Shown here: piece after piece, positions 1 through 12,760 of the stretch
How positions within the stretch are numbered: position 1 is the stretch's first letter
Layout of the letters: every line of letters starts with the position of its first letter
From: Taenia hydatigena
Lineage: Eukaryota; Platyhelminthes; Cestoda; Cyclophyllidea; Taeniidae
Length of the DNA stretch: 64,000 bases
Direction of reading: 5' to 3'
Assembly (NCBI GenBank): GCA_036345935.2
Contig: JADWOT020000001.1
Coordinates: 26,259,232 to 26,323,231 of the forward strand
Position numbers and translations under genes: made by a program
Notes under the pieces: generated by a model
Database searches by the model: none
Told to the model about the DNA's origin: nothing
Seen by the model: the letters and a program-made list of their open reading frames with translations, nothing else

Positions 1-3000
1 TAGAAGAGCTGTTGTTGCGTATCCACAGTTGTGAGCTATGTTGGATAATATGGCGAGTTGGTGGAAAATTCAAAGTTTGTGGCGACACATGCAATAGCAT
101 GTCAGCATGGAGTGAACTCGAAGGAGCTTGGTTAGAAGAGCATTTGCGAATCAGAATTCGGTCTAACTCGGTCGAATCCTTCGTTATTTTTCAACGCATT
201 GGGTTTGTGTCAACGGGCTCACAAAGCAGCAGAACTAGACGGAAGAGGCTGGACGTTGCATCTACCCGATTCCGCCAATATCATGCAGAATGAACATAGA
301 AAACACCAAAGAAGCAGTGCCCAGGTGCGAATCAAGTTGCGGGGTCATCTTCCGACTGTTATTTCACACATCATCAATGCTCCATTCTCTGCGCATTAAT
401 AAATCCGTATCTACTTGCATTGTGATCCTCTTCGGTTGCAAGGTCACTTCTTTCGTGAACATGGGGATGCGCTTTCTCATGCCTCCGGCTGAATGTGGTA
501 CTTGATTGACGAGGCAGGAAGCAGTTTCGCCGAGCAATCCCGCCTTTGATACAGGTCTTTTCTTATGTTTTACCCTATCCAGTGACAAGACAGTTGCCGT
601 GATATACTAAGCGCTTAAAAGTGTTAAGGTAAAAGAAACTTTAAAGCAAGTGATAACAAAAGCGAATTTTCATCATCGCAATCTTTTCGACCATCTAAAA
701 CTAAGTTGACGCCTCTTTCAACGGGACAATGCAACCTCATTGACTACGTGAGAACCGAATGCACAAGTTCTGGTCCCATCAGCACAGCACAGCTGGCAGC
801 ACAAATGCCTGAATTAGAGGTGGCGTTACCATGCAGGATGAAAATAGTTATTTTCAGATGTGGTCTTTTAATTGCCTCTCATTAACATTGCGAGTCCCAC
901 TCAGTGATCAACACTCTTTGACGTGGAGATTGAGGCGACTTCAGACAACCATAACCACACTTGTGACTTCTGCTTTCTGTGCACCACACCTTGGCTGTGG
1001 TCTGTCCACTAAGCCTCCAGTACTTTGTATACCATCGTCAACTTCAGTCACACTTTGAAGCAGCACGCACAGGGACGTACTTTCTGCACTCCACGCATTT
1101 TGCCTTCCCCCATTTGAGGCACTTCGGCGGCTAGAATGAGCACATCATGCAGTTTTACATTTCATTAGGGTCACCGTGCGTTTATTGTGCTTAACACACT
1201 TTCTGTTCTTCCCTTCCAGAAATGAAACGATCTGCATCCATTCCCTGCAAATGCATCTACCTGCCCTTTGCTGCCTCCAGAATAACAGGAATATCTGACA
1301 CGATGTAAATTTACCTCGTCCTTCCCATTTTCGTTTTCGTGCTCTATGATTTAAAACGGTGAATTGAACCATGTCGCGTTGGACCATTCATGCAGTAATT
1401 TAAAAGTTGTAGCGATTAATTAAACCAAATCGGATCTCGATCTGCTATTTTGGTAACCACGAATGCAGCGCCTTGAAGGAAGATACAACATTGCCACGTT
1501 TTGGGAAAGCCGATGTGCCTGAATGGAAGGATTACACTGACAGAACTCTACGCCATTCACTTTCTGATGTCACAGCACGTGTGTGCGTCGATCTGCACTT
1601 TCCATGCGATCGCAGCCATCAAAGTAATATCGCATAAATTGTGACAGAATTAGAGTTCGCCCCTTTCCTGCGTAAATAATCGCCAACCTCCAGAGTGATC
1701 AGCATTACGACTTTTGTGTTATATTTGCTTTCGTACGCATTTGACATCGCATTTTCGCTTCACCAATGCATATTATTAGCCTACCTTCTCTTTCAGAACA
1801 GCACAATTCTCTTCTCTGCGCGTACAGAGGAAGGCCCGAATGCCAACTCCTTTCTGATACATATAGTACGGACGAATTCGTCTTCTTTATATTGTATAGT
1901 GGGCCTCAAGCTTTAATGTCTCGTTTCGCTAAGATGATAAGATGATGCATTCTCCATGCCAATTACGTCCTGCTGCTCACTACTTTCCATTCGCCTCGTC
2001 TAGTGTGTTGGGAAACAAGATCTTGTAGTTTCGACATCACAGCATTCCTTTTCGACTTAGATCGCGGCAAAATGCAGGAACGCCTAAATATATGGCTAAG
2101 AATTTTGTCTCAAGTATGCAATTTGTGTAGTTTTGGCGTCATTTTTGTCACGACGGATGTCATTGTGCATACTTGACCAACAACTACTATTACTAACGGC
2201 GATATTTCCTTGAATGTGTGCTCAAATGGCGTTTTGATCACCGTTGGTGTATAGTGTAGCCACATTTGCGCTGCTATCGAAAGCTGTTTGTACAAACCAG
2301 GCTCTTTTTGATTAAAAATACGATGTCATTGCATTGAACCAAATTGATGGGATGCACTGTGGTTGCAGATGTCTGCTTAATCTAACGAATATAACGAGTG
2401 GTAAATGGGTGGCAATGGACAACATCCAAGTCGAGAAGACTCGTCAAGCTTTCCCATTACCTAGGCTAATTAGCAAAATATTCCACATTAGCTAAGCGAT
2501 GGTGCCAATCTTCTTGACACGTCATTCTATGCTTGCATAAAGCAAGTGACGTCCATTTCCCTGTTAAGACTCAACGAAAGGAGAATGGACCTTCTCGCAA
2601 GTCATTTGCATAGGAAATGCGAAGCTACACAGCTCCTGAGCGTTACGAGATGTGACGCGACGGAAAGTTTGGCAGTTAGCACACCTTTACCTGACTACTG
2701 CATAGCCAGCGTAAGATGTCCGTTCACCTTCGGGAACACCGAGATCGATGCAACAAGCAGATCAGAGAGGTTGCGATCACATGGTCACATTGCTTAGTCT
2801 GGTTCAATTGACATTGCATTGGGCGTGAGGGACTGTATTGCGCGGAGAATGAAGTTGACATTACGTTAGAGCAAACGTCGCCGCGCAGCCGACTCATAGT
2901 TGTGCAAGTGAGGCAACTCGAATCTGCACCAATCAGCATGTCGTCTACTGATCGAGGCAAACGACTTTGAGCATCATCTTAGGTGTCTCCGTCAAACTTG

Positions 3001-4133
3001 CTCAACTCTTCGTCACACTGCGCCAAATCGCAAATAAGTCGATGCGAGCATCAAAGATAAGGGGCAACATCCATGCTCTAACGGATTCAGAAGCGCACAT
3101 CTGACCATATTTGTGCGACGCACAGTTTTTGATTGCAAGCCATGCTAATGCCACTCACGATGGCTGAGCTAAAGCTACGGAACAGCACGCACGATGTTGG
3201 ATGACTGTTGGATAAATTTCATTTAATTCAGCTTGTGTTTCTGTGTACCCTGATAATGCGAGCAATGGCAGTTAAATGCGTAACCATGCTCGCAGCACAT
3301 TGCACAGTATGTTTTATTATTGCATGAGTTCATTAGATACGAATATTTTGCCCAATATACTGACATGGTGCTTTCGCACGAAGGTGCAAGCTCAAAGATG
3401 ACTTGATGCAGCGTACGCGGTCCGCCACTTGAACAATTAAGCAAACTCATAGTAAGGCCAATCACTAACACCGATCTCCGTCAACGCTTCTTCCAAAAGG
3501 TGTTTCGGTGGATCCTGCAAACTCGTGAATATACAATCGCATTTTCCCCACACTTAAAATATTTTAAGTTAAGTGCGATTCGGCAAGTACTCAACTGCCA
3601 TGATACCACTTGCCTGCATCCATGGTGGAGGTGAGAGTGAGAACGATAATCGTAAACGTGATGCATGCTAGCACGCCGAAACATGGGTGGTGACACGTTG
3701 TTCACTAGCACACAGAGTAGTGTTCCTGAAGTAAGAAGGCGTCTGCGCTGCTGTGCCAAAGTGCACATCGCCTGGTTGGTCTTAAACATCAAGGTGGCAA
3801 ATCTGCTTGAAGGGCCTCTTTGATATATCAATCTTTACCAAAATACTACTAACCCCATGGTCCCTAGACATGGTAGTCAGGCTTTTGCAGTAACCTGGCT
3901 CAAGTAATGCGTGCACCGTTGGGGAAGAGGTGAGCTGACACGTAGGACTTTGACTGTTTCGCATGAAATGCTGGATCCTCCCAATAAATGAAACCGGTTT
4001 AGTCTCAATAGCTTTGTAATTAAAACGTAGATGGGAAGAGTAAGGCGAACACTAAACTGGAAGATACTACATCCAGAGGGTCACACTAATGCTAGGCAGA
4101 CACGAAGGAAGAGCGAGTGACGCAGTTCCTAGT

Positions 4134-6883
4134 TCATGGCGACCTATAATTGAAGGCCTTTGTTTTGTTAGTGATCAGGGTGTGGCATTCCACATTAAAT
4201 ATTGACTTACGCGACAATTTAAGCAAGACTATGGATTTGCAAGCAAACAAGTTCAGTGAGAATGCAGAACTTACGACGTAGTCACCAGCTGTAGCACGAA
4301 GCTTCTTTACGCCTATGCACAAAAAATTCATGCTGGTAAGGGTAAGGCATGATGCATGTGCGCAAAGCAACTCGAGCAACGCCGCACTACGCATCATCAC
4401 GGAATGCCTACTAGCAATGAAATCCACTTGTGTTGTTATGCAGCAAGTGCGATGGTGGACACAAATATAGAGTCGCACATTGGGGTGACAAGCTCTGACT
4501 TATCAGCAAACGAATGGTAAGTTTTCTGTGCTTGTGAGTTGTCCAAGAGCTGTCCTATTCGTGTTTATCTCGCCTCTTATCCGCGATAGTTAATGAGTCA
4601 TGGATCATTTCAGGTACCAATGGGAAAAGAGAAGGTAACTCTAGTCCGACGCACTTGCAGGCATAGTCCGAATAGGAGAAGATGGATCAGATTGCGTAGT
4701 GCATTGTTTCGGATCCTGTCCCCATGCCGGATACGTGCTGGCTTCCACGAGGCACTGATAAGCAGTGTCCGGTCGCAGACCACCAACTATCATTGTGGTT
4801 GTGGAGTTGTCCTTAGCGAGAACACTAGTTGGGTCGTCGCCTGACTTGGCAAGAAAGCAGGTAACATTGTACGGTTTGAGGATCCCATTTGGGTGGCTGG
4901 GTGCCTCCCAACGAAGCTTGATTTGTGTCGCTGATATGGCTGTTCCGTATGGCGACGGTATGTGAGAAGGAGCTGTGAATGAGGAGAAGTTGTCAACGCG
5001 AGCCAATTTCAACTGTACTGCTAAGTCGCACCATGATGAGTTTTGGCATTTGTGCCGCAACCTCTAACACTGAACGAAGGCAACATTCCCAGGCATCCTT
5101 AATACCTACTTTACTCTAGGCGATGGAGGTCGCAACGCATGCATGCAAGGAAAAGCAATGAAGATAATGCAAGGGAGACTTACCATCTGGCCATGTCTTG
5201 AGGAAGGTTTGATCAGAGTAAATAACCTTCTGAAAATCAGAGGCCACTACTTTCATTGTATATAGTGTGTTGGGATACAGCATATCAATAATGATTGCTC
5301 CAACACCCACGTCTGCAGTCCTGATCCTTGGTTTGCCCGGATTATGTGTTTCCACTGCAGCTAGTGCAACCACTTTTACGCCATCTCTGATTAACGCCTG
5401 CGGATTCCAGGTTAATCGGAAGGCATTAGTGTCCACGCGGTACCAATGAAACACTGGCTTGGTGGAAACGTTGCCTGAAATGCAACAGCAAGCACTAAGC
5501 ATATTCCAGGCACCTCGTTTCATTTTGTTCACGCATGTGGAGTGTAATCTTCTTTCAACGGCATGGCATCAATGCTTGTGTTCAGGAGAACTTTGGTGTG
5601 TCTATCCTCAAGATGGCAGAGTGAGGTTGTCTGTGGCGTTATAGGCAAGGGGTGGAGGGTGTTATCAGCTAATGGTCATCTTCCCAAAATGTGCGAGAGG
5701 GTTAAGCCGCGTGAACGACTGGTGAGAATGTCGCATTTATACAAAAATACGATGATCCTAAATGCAGGCGTTAGACATACTGTAACGCGTGCAGAAAACT
5801 TTTGTTTATTTTCACCAGGTGCATAGCGATGAGATTAGGATTTGGGATAAATTCGAGATTAAGATTTTACTGCTACGCCTACGCCTTGATGGCTAGAGGG
5901 AAGAAGAGCGAGTGTGATGGCTGTCATTTGGAATTCAGGGGAGAACTGTACTTGCAATTGCCACGTATTTCTTCCTCACAGCCAACGCAAACATCTACAT
6001 TTCCGACTACCAGTGACATTAGCGACCTTGGAAATGTTTGCGATGAGAGTGGTTTGTCCGCCCACAACTGTCGCTAACGATAGATGATAGGCGACAGAAC
6101 TTGATATGTGCGAGCAGATCCTTAGCACATCGGTGAGGCCGAATGAAAGGCTCGCCAGAATGCACTCCTCATCTTCAGCAAATCTACATACGACACATCA
6201 GGCGCCAAGTCGCCTCTTGCCTTCTTGTGCTCCTCACTGCGCACTTGTCGCTTAAGTGCAAGCATCGAACTGCCGCACCAGCGAAGTAATGTGCTACCTA
6301 CTACTAGGTGCACACAGTGTGTGCAAACTTTTAAGCCAAGTGTGCCAAAGTATCACATGAATGGGGGACAAATGCTGTCATTTTGCGGCCTGCTCGTGCA
6401 TGAGTGTAGCTATGACGTCAGCGCTTCATCAATCCTTGATGCTAATTCACAAGAAATGCGGATGCAGTATAACAGTAAGCCAAAATTCAAGCACATACTG
6501 CCTTTACATATAGGCATACACTTTTGCGATTGTACGGTATTTATGACGAAAGGTAGGAGATAAATTGTTGTCGGAATTTATTGGTGCGCAGCTCTTACCA
6601 ACCTCCTCACTTCGTGCAGATGAAAGTCATGCTCGTGCAGTGTGTGCATGTGTGTGTGAGAGAGTGAGAGTAAAGTGAATGCTCCATAGTTTGGAGAGAA
6701 GTAGGGGATGAAGGGAAGAAATTGACTGATGTAACAAACGCTAGTGCACGCAAAATACTGCTTCGCACATGCTGGGCAGAGAGATATGTTAGAAGGCGAC
6801 TTACCACCATTTCCTCCAACTTGCGCATTCAAAGCCGAGGCCGCCAGCAATAAGAGGCAGAAACGAATAATCGTCTTCAACAT
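4134..6883 (-). CDS. Gene B1: secreted two-FN3-domain protein, EG95/45W-type oncosphere antigen family
   Basis: Spliced minus-strand gene, exons 6883-6805, 5474-5184, 4972-4655 and 4312-4134 (79, 291, 318 and 179 nt; 288 codons plus stop). Exon 1 encodes a signal peptide starting MLKTIIRFCLLLLAASALNA. Exons 2 and 3 each encode one FN3 domain, seen from the strand-B tryptophan (RLTW, KLRW) and the LYPNTLY and LRPDTAY motifs. All junctions are phase 1, which suits exon shuffling. Exon 4 continues with VKKLRATAGDYVV, a weakly hydrophobic stretch and a basic end. The exon 3 donor is GTGCGT, weaker than the others but kept in B2; without it the protein would stop a few codons later. Family members are secreted or surface oncosphere proteins whose molecular role is poorly known. 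A TATA box lies 38 bp upstream. B1 and B2 are identical through exon 3 and differ at four residues in exon 4. A GTAAGT inside exon 4 might be a further donor. Confidence 0.85.
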
Positions 6884-6913
6884 TGTGATTGCTTTTCCTC
6901 ACAAATGAAGGCG

Positions 6914-6921
6914 TATTTATA
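6914..6921 (-). promoter_or_regulatory. TATA box of gene B1
   Basis: TATAAATA on the minus strand, beginning 38 bp before the B1 ATG. It is followed by CATTTGTGAGGA (6,896-6,907), one base different from the GATTTGTGAGGA leader of the other three antigen genes. The spacing implies a 5' leader of only about 10 nt. Confidence 0.7.
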
Positions 6922-7127
6922 GAAACCACTTGCATCCAAATCAGCCTATGAGATATCTAACCCATGACCTGTAAATCCATTTTGCCTGCATTGACTGTGC
7001 GCCTCCCACCAATGGGGTGCGCGAAGACGCAGCGTGGGTGCGCTATAACGATGTTGTGTGCAAGTAGTTCATCGACAGATGTCACACATTGAAGAAAGCC
7101 ACCGCATTTGTAGTTCTATCGCAACGT

Positions 7128-7565
7128 CTAGCCAAATATTTGTGGTCCATAACCACCACTAGTTCTTATCCGTTTGATTTCAAAGAAGTCTATTATTTGC
7201 TCGATGTGTTTGGCTACTGAGAATGAAATGCAAAGGGAGATAGTAAACGACTGACATTGGTGTTTACTCAAATCGGAGGGACTGTAAAACTTACGGGTGC
7301 ACTGGAAGTGTTGACAGATTGGCATCTGCTCCATAGAACACTGGTCCGTAGAAAAGGCCAATGATGAGTACACCGTTGAAGGGCGCAAAGGCATAGTGTG
7401 GCCCCTGAATGAGTAGTGCAGTAGGATTGAGTTTGTACGTGGTCCTAATCTAATCCCTCCTTTTCTTATCTCATTCAACTAAACCAAGCACAGCATCCAT
7501 GCGATTGAGCCCAACATTGCGAAACTAATTGCTTCATCAAAATCCACATACTTGCTTCCAGCCAT
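7128..7565 (-). CDS. Possible small multi-exon gene upstream of B1 (uncertain)
   Basis: Left-arm counterpart of the candidate at 28,575-29,012. The ATG begins MAGSKYVDF at 7,565, with an ORF of 28 codons ending at 7,479. An open segment follows after a polypyrimidine tract and CAG, ending at a GTAAGT donor. A third segment ending SGGYGPQIFG and a stop follows a second strong acceptor. In this copy one reading frame is continuously open from 7,478 to 7,128, crossing the presumed second intron. Differences from the right-arm copy within the first ORF (three codons) are all amino-acid changing, which argues against strong constraint. I do not recognise the product, and it may be a relic. Confidence 0.25.
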
Positions 7566-8245
7566 AGTATTTGCAGTTGGAGTTGCGATTCGAAGCAGAT
7601 TTCGCAGCTGTCACCTTCAGTTAGAACAAACCAATTCTCTCACCTCAATAGTAAATTGGTCTGAAACGCCGTTAAATCTGACCCACAACGAACATGCAAT
7701 TTTGCTTCGTCTACTTTAGCGGCTTAAAGGGAAGATCCAACTGATAGCTGTTTTGCAACAGCAAAAAACCACTCTTTCCCGTCCTTAACATCAACGGAAG
7801 GAGGGAAGCAGACGAAACGCATTTGGACACATAGTCGTGCATTGTGTTGGGTGCATGTATTGTACAAGTGCTATCTGCAGATAAAATAAGCCTTAAATGG
7901 GGCGCAAAAATGGAACATCGTAAAAAGCGAACGTCCTTAAAGCCAACTGGTATTTGGTACCTAAATGTAGTAAATACGTAATACTGGCGGTCGTATTGTC
8001 AAGCAACTCAATTAATTTGGGCCAAATATTCAGGGAGGGAAGTTGCGTCGCCGTGTGCCATATGCGCGTCTATCTAACAGCCGAAAATTATTCATAACAC
8101 ATCACTGATCAAGTTTGTGTGAATAGAATATAACGCTGACCACACCACGTGCCTGCCACGTTGGAGCCAGTGTGAGTGGTTCAAATTAACCTCCTTTCAA
8201 TCATGCTTTGACATGGTGATCTTGCAAAGTGTGATTCAAGCAAAA

Positions 8246-9700
8246 GCGCTTTAGAATGTTTCGACTCACAGAAGTGAATATAACCGCTATAAACCAAATG
8301 AATCAAAGTCATTTTTAAATGGCGACTTGATAACTGAACGCTGTGTACTTAGATTTCAATCGAATGCATCAATAATTTATAGCATTTATTTGCCCACAAT
8401 ATTATGATTACATGAATCACTGTTAATTTTGCTAGCATTCCCTTTTATTTCTTTCATTGCTACGGTTCAACGCACTAACTTGGACAACTTTTGCACTTTG
8501 CCAACGATTCACTCCCTCTTTCATGCTGCCTTCTTTAACAAAGTACATCTCGACGATTTTACATCACAAAGGATACCTGTGCAGTATTCTTCGCCTACGA
8601 GCCTCGACGAATTGTGCTGCCTCGAAAGTATCGCGGAATATGATGATGGTTGGCAAATATTTTCACTTGACCGCAGTGACAAGACGACGGGATTTAGTCG
8701 CCAGGTCGACTATATAATCAACACGTAGCAATGAAGCAGTGTAAGCATCGTTAAAATTAGGTGGCATTTCGTTGCACTTTAATAGATTTCGGCTGATGGA
8801 AGCCAGTCAAGCAACATGTGATGTTGGTAGCTACGCATGTGTCTAACACAGTACTGCTAGAGACAGGAACATTTGATGTTGCGTGAGTTAGCATCATTAA
8901 ATATCACTTGAACTGCGTCTAATTTGGGGGCCGAGAACAGTCACCCAAATGTCGCCGTCCAGAAATCACATGGCAGAAATAGCTTGAGAAGTACAGCCTC
9001 TAGCTCGAGTGTGCCCACTGGTTAGCATTCCCACTACGATTACTCAAGCGACTTACATCGGATTCATGCTCGCACGTGTCAGCACATATTTGCGAGTCGA
9101 AGGCTACAAGAAATTAGAAGAACCGTCTTTCCGTCAAAGAAGACTTCTCTTCATCAGCGGTGGCAAGTTCACTGCTATGCTTGAATGAACTCGTTCAGAA
9201 TGGCAGGGCTATCACATGCTAGATTGGAGGCAAATTTGAATTACCACACTGGCTGCAACGTGGCAGTCATGAGGTGAGGTCATTGGGCTCACACAGGCAG
9301 ACAGACAGAGTGTGGAGTGTATGGCTGGGAATGTGAAAGAAACGACTCTTATCGATGTCTATCATGAGTGCAAATGATTTCTGCAGGAGAGGGCGAAAGA
9401 GAGGAGAAACATCCCATGTTTGATGGACGTAAGTGGGAGAAGGCCACCTCGCAGCGGCGGCAGATACTCGCGCAATGATGGCTAGTGATAGCGATTGAAT
9501 GAATGGCACTGCTTGACCTTATCTGCTTCACAAGTAAAATGGTGGGTAGATCAATGTAGAAATTAAACATAATCATTAGCGATTGTGTTAGGACCCTGAT
9601 GTCCACGTAAAATGTTGCGATCGAGTATTAGTTTATTTCACCTAGGCAAAATTAATTAAGATGCTTGACAACACGACTGCCGCCATTACCCATTTACTAC
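8246..9700. other. Unique spacer, no gene recognised
   Basis: I see no second copy of this stretch in the window and no coding exon with splice signals. A 99-codon open frame at 8,429-8,728 begins with TTG, not ATG, and resembles no family I know. A fragment of the dispersed repeat core lies at about 9,225-9,285. Confidence 0.6.
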
Positions 9701-9701
9701 A

Positions 9702-10566
9702 GTGAGGCACGAAATACCACTTGGCTCTCACCTAGCCACCATAGTCGCGTTTTGTATCCTCTGGAAGTAACTTCATCCAGCTGTTCATTGCTACTAGGCT
9801 GTGTCAGTGATTATTTCGTGACATCAGGCATTGCAAAATGTGGAAAATACTAGGTGGCCTGTCATAATAAGCACGTTAGAGTCAATGCTTTGCTAAGAAG
9901 GCAGTGGAATATTGTGTGGTAAAATTGCACGATTCGGCGCAATTCCTAGGGCCTTGACGAGTTCAAATTGACTGAGGTGGTGACACAATATACGAGCGTT
10001 CGAATAAAGGCCATGTGATAAAACGATGAGCTGAGCGGCGTTGGACCCCTTATTCTGTGCTTAGTATGCGCAATTGGGATAGGCAAATGAAGGGCTTTTC
10101 CATTCCGCTTCTCTGAGTGCATCCAGTCAGCTATTCGATCACGCACACACACACACACACAACAATGTTCAGCATTGCAAACAGAGCAAACTGATGGTTG
10201 TTAGTAACGCGAAGAAGAGCTTTCAATCAACAGAGTCTTTGCTCTAGTGATAGCAGGTCCTCCGCTGTGCTTGAATCACACCTTGTGAGATGACCGTATC
10301 AAAGCATGATTGAAAGGAGGTTAATTTGAACCACTCACACTGGCTCCAACGTGGCAGGCACGTGGTGTGGTCAGCGTTATATTCTATTCACACAAACTTG
10401 ATCAGTGATGTGTTATGAATAATTTTCGGCTGTTAGATAGACGCGCATATGGCACACGGCGACGCAAATTCCCTCCCTGAATATTAGGCCCAAATTAATT
10501 GAGTTGCTTGACATTACGACCGCCAGTATTACGTATTTACTACAGTTAGGTACCAAATACCAGTTG
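9702..10566. repeat. Dispersed repeat family, 865-bp copy
   Basis: Near-identical direct copy at 27,331-28,195. Its 3' third (10,263-10,566) is the reverse complement of 7,943-8,245. The whole is an older inverted relative of 11,069-11,805, which lacks about 190 bp present here (about 9,757-9,951). The two ends share a short related sequence (GTATTT followed by ACTGTAGTAAAT, in reverse), so the unit is bounded by imperfect direct repeats. There is no coding capacity. A CA microsatellite lies inside. Confidence 0.85.
10144..10161. repeat. CA dinucleotide microsatellite
   Basis: Nine CA units inside the dispersed repeat. The copy at 27,771-27,790 has ten, a visible length polymorphism between otherwise near-identical repeats. 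Confidence 0.9.
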
Positions 10567-10567
10567 A

Positions 10568-10589
10568 CTGCATGCAGATCAGCATGCAG
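10568..10589. repeat. Short hairpin-capable inverted repeat at block A boundary
   Basis: CTGCATGC, a six-base spacer AGATCA, then GCATGCAG: a perfect 8-bp inverted repeat exactly where the 865-bp repeat stops and block A starts. The copy at 41,085-41,106 has a T in the first position, leaving 7-bp arms, and again sits at the left edge of block A. Confidence 0.8.
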
Positions 10590-11068
10590 TAGGCAACCCA
10601 GTGCTAACATGGTGTGACTTTAGGGCAAGTTGATGAGTTAAGTCCTGCGAAACCAAATCGACAGCAATTTCGGAGTCGTTGAGTAATATATGGTCCAAAA
10701 TTATAACGAATCAATAGGGAAACGACAGTTGAGAAAGGTCGCGCATCGTAATTGATTAAAACCAGCGTTTATTAACTAGCCACGTGGCAACACAACTTTG
10801 CCCATTAATGCAGAACAATATATCTGTGACAGATTTTGTGTACACTGCTGCGCGTCACAGTTAAGCAGCGATATTCTGAATGCTAAGATGTTCTCACTGA
10901 TAAGGCTTCACTGCTCTTACACTTCTACTACTCACATGCACGGAACACAATGCTACATTGCTGTTACCTACCTTTTTGATTTAATGTAAGCCGCATCATT
11001 TAGCACTCGCGCGCTGAAGTTCTACACGGCGCAAAGAAAGATCACAGTAAACAGAGAACGTCCTCAAA

Positions 11069-11805
11069 GCCAACTGGTATTTTGTACCTCACTGTAGTAA
11101 ATGTGAAATCCTGGCAGTCGTATTGTCAGGCATCTCTATCAATTTGGGCCTAATATTCAGGGAGGCAATTTGCTCCGCCGTGTGCCATGCGCTTGTCTAT
11201 CTAATAGCTGAAAATTATACATAGCACATCACTGATCAAGTTTGTGTGAATAGAATGCAACGCTGACCACACCACGTCCCTGCCACTTTGGAGCCAGTGT
11301 AAGTGATTCTAATTAACCGCCTTTCAATTATGCATTGATATAGTGATCTTGCAAGGTGTGATTCAAGCAAAGCGGAGAACCTGCTATTACCGAAGCAGAG
11401 GCTCTGTTGATTGGGGGCTCTTCTTCGCATTACTAACAACCATCAATTTGCTCTGTTTGCAATGCTGAACACTGGTGTAGGCGTGTGTGTGTGTTTGTGT
11501 GATCGAATAGCTGACTGGATCCACTCAAAGCAGGAGAATGGGAAAGCCCTTTATTTGCCAATCCCAAATGCACATACAAAGTAGAGAATGAAGGGTCCAC
11601 CTCGGCTTAGCACAGCCCATCGCATCATCACATGGCCTTTATTCGAACCCTCGTATATTGTGTCATCACCTCAGTCAAGTTGAACTCGTCAAAGCCAACA
11701 CGCGACTATGGTGGTTAGGTAAGAGCCAAGTGGTATTTCGCACCGCACTGTAGTAAATGTGTAATGCTGACAGTCCTATTGTCAAGCATCTTGATTAATT
11801 TTGCA
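11069..11805. repeat. Dispersed repeat family, copy within block A copy 1
   Basis: Inverted, more divergent relative of 9,702-10,566. It starts and ends with related direct repeats (GCCAACTGGTATTTTGTACC at 11,072 and a similar sequence near 11,725), which makes the unit look flanked by short direct repeats. It is repeated at 41,586-42,322 in block A copy 2. It has no ORF of note. Confidence 0.75.
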
Positions 11806-12289
11806 TACATGTTTTGCTGCTATTAACCGTGTGCTGCATATTCTGCTATGCCTGAACTGCTAGGCTGAATTTTGTTGCCGTATGCAATGTGTCCATATTT
11901 TAGCGCAATACATACGCGTTGCCTGTTGTAGAACTTAGAAAAAGGCAAAACAAAAGCTGTATCCTAACTACGAATCATAAGATTTGGAGCGTATAGTTAT
12001 CAAAATGTTTGGAGACTCAAACGAGATCAAAAATGCCTCTTCTAGACCTACAACTCGAAGAAAATGTGTAGGCGATCGCCTACTATGCAATGAAAATATA
12101 GTTATATTTTGAGAAACAACGCAAGTGCATTGTTGACAGCAGAGAACAAATGTGGCTTGCCGAATCTCACATGTTAAGACTAATCTTCGTCCTATTTAAC
12201 ACAGATAAGAGCGAGTGGATGGCAGGAAATCTATGAATGTTATTTCGCTCCCAGACTTATAACGAGGACTTCGCGATACAAGCCACACA

Positions 12290-12480
12290 GCATTGCCAAA
12301 TGGAACTTATATTTCCAGTGCAGTGCAAGTAGAGTGGGAGAATACGCATGAGCCCATGGATATAGGAGGAATGAGGTCGACAAGAAGAACCTTTTATTTC
12401 TTCCAAACAAGCGGGTGCCATGTAAGCTGCAGTGGTCCATTAAACAACTTTCATGTTTTAAAGAATGCCACGGCAAAATA
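12290..12480 (+). pseudogene. FN3-like exon relic (block A copy 1)
   Basis: After CACACAG an open frame reads PNGTYISSAVQVEWENTHEP and continues to FYFFQTSG. This lines up with the start of FN3-2 of gene B (SPYGTAISATQIKLRWEAP through CFLAKSG): same spacing of GT.IS, the tryptophan, the following acidic residue and the SG. The second half of the domain, including the LRP..Y motif, is not recognisable, and the frame ends at 12,480. It is conserved in copy 2, where the end differs. It is most likely a decayed family exon. The match is short and judged by eye. Confidence 0.35.
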
Positions 12481-12760
12481 ACATAATTTCACCCGCATTA
12501 TCTCACGTGCATTGTTCCACAACAAATTGCCTTTAAAATGCGGTCAACTGGATGTTGAGGGATGGTAGCACTCGGTGTCATGGCGTGATAATCCGGGCTG
12601 TTTGCACCCAACTTTTTTGATATGGGTGTGAGGGGTGGTTGACTTGACAGAAGGCGGTTGCACATGCTGCACGCTCTGAGCAATAATTTCTTACTGCATG
12701 TAGTCTTTGTTCCATTCGTGCGATTATCTGCTTGCTGACTATAAATGACCACCGTCGATC

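Larger units (their letters stand above)
1..8245 (-). repeat. Large inverted repeat, left arm (block B copy 1)
   Basis: This stretch is the reverse complement of 27,892-36,137. Matching positions add up to 36,137 near the outer end and 36,140 from about 4,640 inward, so only a few bases of net indel separate the arms over 8 kb, and by eye substitutions are sparse. The arm carries gene B1, a possible small gene at 7,128-7,565, and non-coding flank. The window begins inside the arm, so it may extend further left. The inner end, 7,943-8,245, is a member of a dispersed repeat family. The outermost 400 bases also resemble 14,950-15,260 in block A at much lower identity, so blocks A and B share an older common backbone. 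Confidence 0.95.

Noticed and set aside
3481..3831. 116-codon minus-strand ORF, mirrored at 32,306-32,656
   Set aside because: Conservation is explained by the near-identical arms; there is no ATG-driven protein-like start, domain or splice evidence.
6578..6883. Read-through ORF of B1 exon 1 (101 codons), mirrored at 29,257-29,562
   Set aside because: A GTAAGT donor after codon 26 matches the 79-nt first exon of the other family genes; the rest is intron with CA/GA-rich sequence.
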